Of a stretch of 64,000 nt of DNA, positions 30,247 through 38,240 are shown in pieces. Source of the stretch: Paenirhizobium selenitireducens ATCC BAA-1503 (lineage in GTDB: Bacteria > Pseudomonadota > Alphaproteobacteria > Rhizobiales > Rhizobiaceae); NCBI RefSeq assembly GCF_000518785.1, contig NZ_JAEG01000006.1:62001-126000 (forward strand), read 5' to 3'. The notes below the pieces were generated by a model. That model was not told the DNA's origin. It saw nothing but the letters and a program-made list of their open reading frames with translations, and made no database searches. Position 1 is the first letter of the stretch. Each line of letters starts with the position of its first letter. A program made the translations under genes and the position numbers.

Positions 30247-31656
30247 TTGGCATTTGATGAAATGATTAATGCGGACAACAATCCGCGACTGCCCTACCAG
30301 AACTACCACGACTGGTACTCCCATCAGGATCCGGCCCGGCTGATCGCCAAGTCGCGAGACGCGGAGAACATCTTCAGAAAGACGGGCATCACGTTCGCGG
30401 TTTACGGCCACGCGGACTCCGCCGAAAAGCTCATTCCCTTCGACATCATCCCGCGCATCATCTCCGGCAGCGAATGGCGTCGTCTCGCCCAGGGCATCGA
30501 GCAGCGCGTGCTGGCGCTCAACGCCTTCCTCGATGACATCTACCACAAGCAGGAGATCATCAAGGCGGGTCGCATTCCGCGCGAACTGATCGAGAAGAAC
30601 GTCACCTTCCTGCCCGAGATGATCGGATTTCGGCCGCCGGGCGGCGTCTACACCCACATCGTCGGAACCGACATCGTGCGCACCGGCGAGGACCAGTTCT
30701 ACGTTCTCGAAGACAATGCCCGCACGCCGTCGGGCGTCAGCTACATGCTGGAAAACCGCGAAACCATGATGCAGATGTTCCCGGAACTGTTCCAGGAGAA
30801 CAAGGTTCAGCGGGTCGAGGACTACCCTTATCTGCTGCGCCAGTCGCTGGCATCACTCGCCCCTCCGGGCTGCAAGGGCAAGCCGCGCGTCGCGGTGCTC
30901 ACCCCCGGCATCTACAATTCCGCCTACTACGAGCATTCCTTCCTCGCCGACATGATGGGCGTCGAGCTGGTCGAGGGCTCGGACCTGCGCGTCATCGACG
31001 GCAAGGTCAAGATGCGCACGACGCGGGGCTATGAGGCGATCGACGTGCTCTACCGCCGCGTCGACGACGATTTCCTCGATCCGCTCACCTTCCGGCCCGA
31101 TTCGACCCTCGGCGTTCCCGGCATCATGGATGTCTACCGCGCTGGCCACATCACCATCGCCAATGCGCCGGGCACCGGCATTTCCGACGACAAGGCGATC
31201 TACTCCTACATGCCGGAAATCGTCGAGTTCTATACCGGCCGCAAGGCGCTGCTGGAGAACGTGCCGACCTGGCGCTGCTCGGAAGCCGACAGCCTGAAAT
31301 ACGTGCTGGAGCATCTCGAGGAACTGGTGGTCAAGGAAGTCCATGGCTCGGGCGGCTACGGCATGCTGGTCGGCCCGACGGCATCGAAGAAGGAACGTGC
31401 GACCTTCGCCGAAAAGCTGAAAGCCCGTCCGGGCAACTACATCGCCCAGCCGACGCTTTCGCTGTCGACCGTGCCGGTGCTGGTCAACAAGGGCATCGCG
31501 CCCCGCCACGTGGACCTTCGCCCCTACGTGCTCGTTTCCGACAAGGTGCAGATCATTCCCGGCGGGCTGACCCGCGTGGCCCTGAAACAGGGCTCTCTCG
31601 TGGTCAATTCCAGCCAGGGCGGCGGCACCAAGGATACCTGGGTACTGGAGGACTGA
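30247..31656 (+). CDS. Circularly permuted ATP-grasp protein
   Basis: About 469 residues of the CP-ATP-grasp type 2 family (COG2308). AAGGGG lies nine bases before TTG 30247, giving the family N-terminus MAFDEM; an ATG at 30238 is in frame but is too close to that site. Landmarks: NIFRKTGITFAVYG, RIISGSEWRRLAQGIEQRVLALNAFLDDIYH, YVLEDNARTPSGVSYMLENR, DVLYRRVDDDFLDPL, KEVHGSGGYGMLVGP and the C-terminal HVDLRPYVL. Members are thought to make peptide or amide bonds. It is followed by alpha-E and transglutaminase genes in the conserved order; its product is unknown. Confidence 0.9.
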   Translation: MAFDEMINADNNPRLPYQNYHDWYSHQDPARLIAKSRDAENIFRKTGITFAVYGHADSAEKLIPFDIIPRIISGSEWRRLAQGIEQRVLALNAFLDDIYHKQEIIKAGRIPRELIEKNVTFLPEMIGFRPPGGVYTHIVGTDIVRTGEDQFYVLEDNARTPSGVSYMLENRETMMQMFPELFQENKVQRVEDYPYLLRQSLASLAPPGCKGKPRVAVLTPGIYNSAYYEHSFLADMMGVELVEGSDLRVIDGKVKMRTTRGYEAIDVLYRRVDDDFLDPLTFRPDSTLGVPGIMDVYRAGHITIANAPGTGISDDKAIYSYMPEIVEFYTGRKALLENVPTWRCSEADSLKYVLEHLEELVVKEVHGSGGYGMLVGPTASKKERATFAEKLKARPGNYIAQPTLSLSTVPVLVNKGIAPRHVDLRPYVLVSDKVQIIPGGLTRVALKQGSLVVNSSQGGGTKDTWVLED

Positions 31657-31657
31657 C

Positions 31658-32605
31658 ATGGTCATGCTCGGAAGAACGGCCAACGGCCTCTACTGGATGT
31701 TCCGCTACATCGAGCGGGCGGAAAACATCGCCCGCCTCGTCGACGCCGGCCTCCGGATGTCGCTGACCCGCAGCGGCGCGAACGATGACGACTGGGCGGC
31801 GGTGCTCTTGAGCGCTGACGTGCGCGAGGGTTTCGACGCAAGCCACGCCAAGGTGACCGCGGCCGACGCGATCGACTTCCTGCTGCGCGACACGGCAAAC
31901 CCGTCGAGCGTGCTGTCCTGCATCGACTCGGCGCGCAACAACGCCCGCATGGTACGCACCGCGCTCACCCGCGAGACCTGGGAAGCGACCAACGAGTGCT
32001 GGATCGAGCTCAAGCAGATGCTCGCCCGCAAGCTGAAGTCCGCCGACCTGCCGGAGGTGATCGACACGGTCAAGCGTCGCGCCGGCCTGATCCGCGGCGC
32101 CTTCCACGGATCGATGCTGAGGAACGAGATCTACAATTTCGCCCGCATCGGCACATTCATCGAACGCGCCGACAACACCAGCCGCATCCTCGACGTCAAA
32201 TATTACGTGCTGCTGCCGGCCATCACCCATGTCGGCTCGTCGCTCGACAACATGCAATGGGAATCGATCCTGCGCTCGGTCTCGGCCCACCGCTCCTACC
32301 GCTGGGTCTATGACGGCGAGTACAAGGCGGCCAACATTGCCGACTTCCTGATCCTCAACGGCCAGATGCCGCGGTCGCTCGCCTATTCCTACGAGAAGAT
32401 CGTCAGCAATCTCGGCTATATCGCCAAGGACTACGGCGAGCGCCTGGCGGCCCACGACACCGCCGAGAAGGTGCGCGCGACGCTGCAGTCGACGACGATC
32501 GGGGAAATCATGGACCAGGGCCTGCATGAGTTCCTCGACAACTTCATCTCGCGCAACAACCGGTTGGGCCAGGAAATCACCGAGGGCTACCGCTTCTACA
32601 GCTGA
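31658..32605 (+). CDS. Alpha-E domain protein
   Basis: 315 residues, all-helical, of the alpha-E family (COG2307). The opening MLGRTANGLYWMFRYIERAENIARLVDAGLRM is diagnostic; later RIGTFIERADNTSRILDVKYYVLLP and SAHRSYRWVYDG repeat the same ER-N/D pattern. It starts one base after the ATP-grasp stop. Found almost only with CP-ATP-grasp and transglutaminase-like genes, it is probably a complex partner or carrier, but no activity is known. Confidence 0.92.
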   Translation: MVMLGRTANGLYWMFRYIERAENIARLVDAGLRMSLTRSGANDDDWAAVLLSADVREGFDASHAKVTAADAIDFLLRDTANPSSVLSCIDSARNNARMVRTALTRETWEATNECWIELKQMLARKLKSADLPEVIDTVKRRAGLIRGAFHGSMLRNEIYNFARIGTFIERADNTSRILDVKYYVLLPAITHVGSSLDNMQWESILRSVSAHRSYRWVYDGEYKAANIADFLILNGQMPRSLAYSYEKIVSNLGYIAKDYGERLAAHDTAEKVRATLQSTTIGEIMDQGLHEFLDNFISRNNRLGQEITEGYRFYS

Positions 32606-32631
32606 GGCAGGCCGGGAATGGACAAGAGATC

Positions 32632-33456
32632 ATGCGTTTGAAGATCACGCACACCACCCATTATCGCTACGAGGCGCCTGTCCTCTACTCGTTGCAACGG
32701 CTGAGGCTGACGCCGCCGAGCTGCCCGGGTCAGCATGTGGAAAGCTGGCACATCACCGTCGATGGCGCCAAGGTCGAGGCGGGCTACAACGACCAGTACG
32801 GCAATCACGTGCATCTGGTCTCGACCGACGGTGAGGCCCATGAGGTCCACATCGAGGCCTGCGGCGAGGTGGTGACCGAGGACCTTGCCGGCGTGTTCGG
32901 CCCGCATGTCGGCTATTGCCCGCTGTGGCTGTTCCTGCGCGACTCGCCCCGCACCAAGGCAGGAAAGCTGACCCGTGAACTGGTCAAGGGCCTTTCGGCG
33001 GACGAGCCTCTGGCCATGATGCACAACCTGATGGAAGCGATCCACGCAGCGGTCGATTATCTTCCCGGGCGCACCGACAGCGACACGACGGCCGAGCAGG
33101 CTCTGGAAGCCGGTCAGGGCGTCTGCCAGGACCATGCCCATGTGATGATCGCCGCGGCCCGCAGCATGGGCCATCCCGCCCGCTACATTTCCGGCTACCT
33201 GAAGATGGACGACGCGGCCGAGCAGGCGGCGACCCATGCCTGGGCGGAAGTCCATCTGGCCGGCCTCGGCTGGGTCGGCTTCGACGCGGCCAACAACCAC
33301 TGCCCGGATGCCCGCTACGTGCGGCTGGCGACCGGCCTGTGCTATGCCGACGCAGCCCCTGTTTCAGGCATGCGCATCGGGCTGTCCGGCGAGGATCTCA
33401 AGGTCACCGTCGTGGTCGAATCGAAGGGCCAGAGCCAGAGCCAGAGCCAGAACTGA
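32632..33456 (+). CDS. Transglutaminase-like cysteine peptidase
   Basis: 274 residues. N-terminal beta domain (MRLKITHTTHYRYEAPVLYSLQRLRLTPP) and a transglutaminase-like core with the triad in EAGQGVCQDHAHVMIAAARSMGHPARYISGYL (Cys), THAWAEVHLAGLGWVGFDAANN (His, Asp). No signal peptide. The C-terminus ends in a short Ser-Gln repeat encoded by a tandem hexanucleotide at about 33425-33450. Third gene of the ATP-grasp cluster, 26 bp after alpha-E. It may cleave or transfer the amide bonds that the ATP-grasp makes. Confidence 0.9.
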   Translation: MRLKITHTTHYRYEAPVLYSLQRLRLTPPSCPGQHVESWHITVDGAKVEAGYNDQYGNHVHLVSTDGEAHEVHIEACGEVVTEDLAGVFGPHVGYCPLWLFLRDSPRTKAGKLTRELVKGLSADEPLAMMHNLMEAIHAAVDYLPGRTDSDTTAEQALEAGQGVCQDHAHVMIAAARSMGHPARYISGYLKMDDAAEQAATHAWAEVHLAGLGWVGFDAANNHCPDARYVRLATGLCYADAAPVSGMRIGLSGEDLKVTVVVESKGQSQSQSQN

Positions 33457-33557
33457 CCTCGCCCCGCCGAGGGTCCCTGCGCATCGCCCTCCGGCGATGG
33501 CAAGCCCGGCGCCACCTTGCCGTGCTCTGTTCGGCGCCTCCAGAGGAGAGGCGAAGG

Positions 33558-34010
33558 ATGCTGTTCGGCAAATCACTCTTTCAGTCGGTGGTCGAACGGC
33601 TCGCCGAAGAGGCAGAGGAGGCGGATCCCGCCCCCGTGATGTCCGCGTACCGGGTCTCCGGCCTGTCGAGCGGCTTCGTCGCCGAAAGCGTTGACCATGC
33701 CCCGGCCGAGGCCTTCCGCCTCGACGCCTATCTCGCTCTCATGCCCGAACCGATGCCGGTTCCGCCCGCAGCGCCGGTCAAGCCGGTCATGCCGGACCAC
33801 CTGACGCGGCTGGCGATCGAGCAGATCGCCGAGGATCTCGAGCTGAAGGCGGACGACGACCGGGAACGGCTTGGCGAAAAGCGCCGGGCCTTCGCCCGCC
33901 ACAATCACCCCGACGGGCATCACCCGGAATTTCGCGACAAGGCCACGACGCGCATGAAGATCGCCAACCTGCTGGTCGACGAGGCGATCCGCAGGCTGGG
34001 GCCGGTCTGA
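33558..34010 (+). CDS. Protein with a degenerate J-domain-like C-terminus
   Basis: 150 residues from ATG 33558, preceded by GGAGAGGCGAAGG. The first half is Pro/Ala/Glu-rich without a recognisable fold. The last 60 residues (ERLGEKRRAFARHNHPDGHHPEFRDKATTRMKIANLLVDEAIRRL) look like helices II and III of a J domain joined by the HPD loop, so a DnaK contact is conceivable. It lies 100 bp after the transglutaminase gene in the same orientation and may belong to that operon. Confidence 0.65.
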   Translation: MLFGKSLFQSVVERLAEEAEEADPAPVMSAYRVSGLSSGFVAESVDHAPAEAFRLDAYLALMPEPMPVPPAAPVKPVMPDHLTRLAIEQIAEDLELKADDDRERLGEKRRAFARHNHPDGHHPEFRDKATTRMKIANLLVDEAIRRLGPV

Positions 34011-34028
34011 CGGCAGCGGCGTTTCTGC

Positions 34029-34496
34029 TCAGTCGTAGAGGCGCTTCAACAGCCCGATCAGCTGGTCGCGGGCCTGCTTGCCGCCCAGCTTCGCCAGCAG
34101 GCGCTCCTCGTGCTCCTGCCAGATCGGCAGCAGTTCATCGAGATAGGCAAGCCCGGCATCGGTGATGTGCAGCGACTGGACGCGGCGGTCGATTTCGGAT
34201 TTGCGCCGGGCGACGAAACCTTTGTTCTCCAGCCCGTCGACGATGGCGACGAAATTGGCCCGCTGGATGCCCAGCGCCTCGGCCACTTCGCTCTGCTTGG
34301 CACCCTGGTTGCGGGTCAGCAGCATCAGCACGGCAAAATCGGTCGGCCTGAGCCCCTTGGCCGAAAAGGCCTCGTTGAAGTCCTGGAACACCGAGAGCTG
34401 CGCTCGCCGCAGGCGGTAACCGACCGCGTCTTCCATCATCGAATAATCTATTGTGGAAGCGCCCCGTGCTACCTCCTCAGCCTGATCGTCCATCAT
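34029..34496 (-). CDS. MarR-family transcriptional regulator
   Basis: About 155 residues starting MMDDQAEE; two consecutive ATGs at 34491-34496 are possible and the frame stays open further upstream. The winged helix spans about 50-110: LRPTDFAVLMLLTRNQGAKQSEVAEALGIQRANFVAIVDGLENKGFVARRKSEIDRRVQSLHIT. The DRR turn of the wing is typical for MarR. It is convergent with the J-like gene. No hint of ligand. Confidence 0.9.
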   Translation of the reverse strand: MMDDQAEEVARGASTIDYSMMEDAVGYRLRRAQLSVFQDFNEAFSAKGLRPTDFAVLMLLTRNQGAKQSEVAEALGIQRANFVAIVDGLENKGFVARRKSEIDRRVQSLHITDAGLAYLDELLPIWQEHEERLLAKLGGKQARDQLIGLLKRLYD

Positions 34497-34845
34497 GCCG
34501 CCGCCATTCTTGTTCTTGTTTCCCCCCCTCCAGACGAAGACATTGCGAAAATGCCTTAATATCTGGAAATCTATGGATGATTTTATAGCATTGCATTGCG
34601 CGCACAAGGGTTTGTGGGCACCCGCCGGCAAAAGTTGACAGATTTCCCGCCCGAGCCCGCGAACCGGCGGACAAGGCGACCGCAGGCAGGCACAAACAGC
34701 CCGGATTTCATAAGTCCCGGCGCCCCTGCCCGGCCCTTGCAGGCGCGCCTTGCGGATTGCGCATTTTCCGCATTGATGCCGAGGGAAGTCTGGGGTATGA
34801 CCGCCAAACCAGATGAACGGCGAGTCACACGACCCGCCGTCGGAT

Positions 34846-34922
34846 GCACCCGTAGCTCAGCTGGATAGAGTGTTGGATTCCGATTCCAAAGGTCACAGGT
34901 TCGAATCCTGTCGGGTGCGCCA
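34846..34922 (+). tRNA. tRNA-Arg (anticodon CCG)
   Basis: 77 nt with a full cloverleaf: acceptor GCACCCG pairs with CGGGTGC, D arm GCTCAGCTGGATAGAGT, anticodon stem TTGGA/TCCAA closing loop TTCCGAT (anticodon CCG), T arm ACAGGTTCGAATCCTGT, discriminator G and an encoded CCA. It reads CGG codons. The sequence right after its 3' end becomes AT-richer and poor in conserved genes, as at tRNA integration sites. Confidence 0.96.
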
Positions 34923-35637
34923 TCTAAATTTAGTCTCGATCGCCACATAACTGCGGACTGAGTACCGCTAAGCGCGGATTGAGCGATCGAAAACACAGAG
35001 ATCATCGTCTGTCGTCCGGCACGGAAGTTCCATGCGGGGTCTCTCAATCACCACACCGAAGCCAGGTGCTAGCGGCGGCCGTCGCGTGGTCCGGGCGCCT
35101 TCGGCGATCATCGTTGGCCCAAACGGAGATCCTCAGCCCGATAGACGCGCCGTCAAAGGCATTTTTCAAAGGACTCGGCGGAACCAAGGATTCGATGGAT
35201 TTTATGATTAACGAACAGTTAAAGGCCTTATTTCTTGCTACGTCGACCTTCCGAGATAAAGAATTGCGACCGCTCTCGCCCGATGGAACCACTTTGGCTC
35301 ACGCGACTCCGATAGTATCTTGAAGCTAGTTTGTCGCGTTGTGCAGCACTGCGGCGGGAGGCAAAGGTTAATACTTCACAAGTCCTTGGAATGCCTATCT
35401 TCGCATCGGCCACCGACCGACACGCACGCAGCAGCCTTCTGACGGCAGGTGCCGTCAGAAGGATTCAATCCTATCCCTCACGGGCTGGATCTACCCATTA
35501 CAGCGCCACTTGCTAGTCCTCGTCATCCTGAGGACGACTTCTTCGTGGGGCCATTTCCGATGTTCTTGCCCGTCGCCGTTGCGAGGGGTCGCTGGCGGAG
35601 ATATCGATGAACGAGGGCAACCAAGAGGATTCGTACG
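34923..35637. other. AT-richer gap after tRNA-Arg, no supported gene
   Basis: About 715 bp. Short frames exist (for instance 34979-35323) but have no ribosome-binding site or recognisable motif. It contains one notable element, a 13-bp perfect hairpin at 35435. Composition differs from the flanks, suggesting foreign or decayed DNA at the start of an islet. Confidence 0.6.
35435..35462. repeat. Perfect 13-bp inverted repeat with 2-nt loop
   Basis: CCTTCTGACGGCA, a GG spacer, then TGCCGTCAGAAGG. No T run follows on either strand, so it is not a standard terminator. It sits in the gap between tRNA-Arg and the DUF2971-like gene. It may be a recombination or protein-binding site or the footprint of a lost element. 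Confidence 0.8.
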
Positions 35638-36666
35638 ATGGCTTGGAGTGGGGTGCTGGAGCAGAAGGCGGCCTACTGGAGACGCTCAGCAGAACGCTAC
35701 AAGGCGACGTCCGCGCAGAACGGATCTCTACCCCGCAGCGACTGGTGGCGCTACGAATACTGCCAGACACCCTACCTTATGCTCGCAAGCGATGAGTACC
35801 TCGCCCAGCGATGGCTTGACCAGAACCGCAACAATGTACGCCTGACAGCGAAGGGGCAGATTGCGCCGCGAGAGGACTTTTCGGATGCAAAAGGCATGTT
35901 CGGCCCGCTCTTCGCACATCTGGTGATGGAGTTCGGAACTCGAGGTGGTGTCCCGACGAGGCTCATCTCCGAAAGCAATGAAATGCTGGGCAAGTATTTC
36001 GAGAAAGGCGAGCCGACTGGCGTGCGTCTGTTCAATGGCTACCCTGATTACCTCGACGGCGTGATCGTCAAGTTCGGCAAGCGGGAGCATATCGAGAAGA
36101 TGCTCAACGAGGGCGAAGTTCGTGTCACGCCCTCTTCCTTCTATTCCCAGGCAAGCCTGTCGAAAGCCATGCATGATCTCGAAAGTGAGCGCGAATTCCA
36201 CCATCCGGCCTTCGATGCCGTCCGCCTGGGCCGCACACATGCCAAGACGATGACTGGCTTCGCCGGCCCCATCGAGGACGGCTTCATCAAGGAGACGGTG
36301 CGATGCCCGGACTACGTCCTGTGGTGCGCCTGCCGTGACATCGACCGCCGGATGCCGGATGACTTCAACGCTGATGCCGCACTCATCATCCGCAAGCCCG
36401 ATGTCTTCGCTTCGCGGTTCGGCACAGGTCTACGAAAGGTGTGGCCGGGGGTGAAGATCAAGGTCGGCCCCGTGACGTACTACGATCCCTGCTCGTTCAT
36501 ACACAGGAAAGAGAAACCGGTGCACCTCAAGCATTTCCAGTTTGCCTACCAGCGGGAGTGGCGTCTGTGCGCCTTCCCCACCACCAGTCAGATGCCAGCG
36601 GACGCATTCAACATCAAATTGGGATCTATGTCGGACATCGCCGAGGTAGTGGTACTGCCTGCCTAA
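35638..36666 (+). CDS. DUF2971/AbiGi-like protein of unknown function
   Basis: 342 residues; GAGG precedes ATG 35638 by 9 bases. From about residue 140 the order LDGVIVKFGKREHIEKMLNEGEVRVTPSSFYSQASLSKAMHDLESE, then DYVLWCACRDIDRRMPDDFNADAALIIRKPDVFASRF, and finally HFQFAYQREWRLCAFP resembles DUF2971-type proteins, a group with abortive-infection relatives. The first 130 residues match nothing I recognise. No signal peptide or membrane helix. Located in the tRNA-linked islet with an HNH nuclease, so a defence role is conceivable but unproven. Confidence 0.65.
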   Translation: MAWSGVLEQKAAYWRRSAERYKATSAQNGSLPRSDWWRYEYCQTPYLMLASDEYLAQRWLDQNRNNVRLTAKGQIAPREDFSDAKGMFGPLFAHLVMEFGTRGGVPTRLISESNEMLGKYFEKGEPTGVRLFNGYPDYLDGVIVKFGKREHIEKMLNEGEVRVTPSSFYSQASLSKAMHDLESEREFHHPAFDAVRLGRTHAKTMTGFAGPIEDGFIKETVRCPDYVLWCACRDIDRRMPDDFNADAALIIRKPDVFASRFGTGLRKVWPGVKIKVGPVTYYDPCSFIHRKEKPVHLKHFQFAYQREWRLCAFPTTSQMPADAFNIKLGSMSDIAEVVVLPA

Positions 36667-37299
36667 TCGCCTACGTCTGCGCACCACGATGATGAGCCCG
36701 TCATCGACACTAGGCACTAGCGCAACCTGCTTGTTATCGGACGAGCGATTGTATCCTCCGCAGCGATTGCCGCGACAGTCGGAGGTCCCCGCCTTCCTTA
36801 GGACGCAAGAGAGCGACGGAGCTACAGATCCGAGTCGATTGTTTGTCCAATGGTGAGTGCGAAATCATCACCAAACACCTCGACGGGCGTCCGGTAGCCA
36901 GGGCGAACATCGCCTGCCAGAACTCGACGCTACCGCCGCAAATGTAGCAAGCCCAAACCGCCCGAGCGAACTCAAAACTGGATAAAACTTGGGGGCAAGG
37001 TCAGGGCCGTCCGGAGATTTGGCTACAGCAAACCGCGACTATTTAATGTTTCAAATGAGCGAGAATCCGGACTAATGTGTCGCTCTAAATTAAACTTAGC
37101 CTCTAGGAATTCAGGCTCATTTCTAGCGCTTTCCTTTTTCTGGAACTCACGCGTTAGAAGATATGCAATAACTTTTACGCTGTTTTTCTAAAATTCTTGC
37201 ACTATCCTCGGGGCTACTTCTAATGCGCCAAATTAGGCACCCCAATTCACATCGATGCAACCGAGCGCTCGCGTCTCACCAAATATCTCACTTGGAGGA
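36667..37299. other. AT-rich gap in the tRNA-linked islet
   Basis: About 630 bp without a supported gene. The left part is mixed; from about 37000 on it is plainly AT-rich relative to the rest of the window. It presumably carries the promoter of the HNH nuclease gene. I see no tRNA, repeat or conserved frame in it. Confidence 0.6.
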
Positions 37300-38100
37300 A
37301 TGCCATTGGGTACGAAATCGGTAGACCATGAAGAGCGTGCTGGACGGCTTTGGTCGATACTTACCGCGCTAGCGAAAGACAAGAAAATAACAACTTACGG
37401 CGAAGCGGCTCGCGAGATCGGTATTCATCACCGTCCCATGCGCTTCGTGTTGGAGCCGATCCAAGATTTCTGCATCAAGGAAGATCTTCCTAGGTTGACC
37501 TCCTTGGTCGTGTCAAAAACCAATGGCTTACAAGGCAGTGGCTATTTGGGAATACCCGGGCATACAGCCGATCTTGAAAAAGTCTTTGCCTTTGGCTGGA
37601 ACACGGTCGCCAACCCCTTTTCAGATCTCAAGATTGCAGAGCTGGACCGAATTGTCGCAGAACTGGTTTCAGATCCTGGAACTGCATCAGAAAAGTACAT
37701 TCAGACTTTGTCTAGGGGAAACAGACAGCGTGTATTCAGGCAGGCTGTCTTGCAGGCCTATGATTGGAACTGCTGCATGTGCGGTTTAACATTCCATGAC
37801 AGTCTGGATGCGGCGCATATTGTGAGCTGGGCCTCCGCAAAGCCGAATCTTAGAATCGACCCACGAAACGGCTTGGCTTTATGCGCCACCCATCACAAGC
37901 TATACGATAAAGGATGGCTCAATGTGACACCCGATTATCGGATCGTTTACGTCGATCCTAATCAAGAGGATGGGCCCTACTCGGAAGCTGACGTTTACAA
38001 CAGCGCTAGGCTACACGGGGCATCCGTCCAATTGCCGAAGGAAGCATCACTTTGGCCCAACCCTGACCTGCTCTCATTGCACGAAACCGACCAAGAATAG
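37300..38100 (+). CDS. HNH endonuclease with MGMT/ATL-like N-terminal domain
   Basis: About 266 residues; GGAGG stands just before ATG 37300 and seven bases before TTG 37306, so either may be the start. Residues 10-80 (RLWSILTALAKDKKITTYGEAAREIGIHHRPMRFVLEPIQDFC) resemble the DNA-binding part of alkyltransferase-like proteins, but without the PCHR cysteine. Residues 160-215 are a complete HNH motif: CCMC, DAAHIVSW, DPRNGLALCATHHKLYDKG. Likely a DNA endonuclease of restriction or defence type. Its AT-rich codon choice differs from its neighbours, suggesting transfer. No methylase partner is present. Confidence 0.87.
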   Translation: MPLGTKSVDHEERAGRLWSILTALAKDKKITTYGEAAREIGIHHRPMRFVLEPIQDFCIKEDLPRLTSLVVSKTNGLQGSGYLGIPGHTADLEKVFAFGWNTVANPFSDLKIAELDRIVAELVSDPGTASEKYIQTLSRGNRQRVFRQAVLQAYDWNCCMCGLTFHDSLDAAHIVSWASAKPNLRIDPRNGLALCATHHKLYDKGWLNVTPDYRIVYVDPNQEDGPYSEADVYNSARLHGASVQLPKEASLWPNPDLLSLHETDQE

Positions 38101-38240
38101 GTTCCGGGCGCCGATAGAAGTTGTACACGTCACTTGCGCCAGAGAGTCGGCTCCGCACACCCGGGCGTTGGCACCACCCTGTTGGTCATCTCAAGGGAAC
38201 TACAAGCAACAAGCGTGGCAAGTGAAAGGAAAGACGTGGC

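Noticed and set aside
34979..35323. A 114-codon forward frame after tRNA-Arg
   Set aside because: No ribosome-binding site, no motif and mixed composition; not enough support to call a gene.
35458..35480. Partial resemblance to the tRNA-Arg T arm, as an attachment-site duplicate
   Set aside because: Only scattered matches to the 3' end of the tRNA and no exact run long enough to be an att core; no integrase gene is present.
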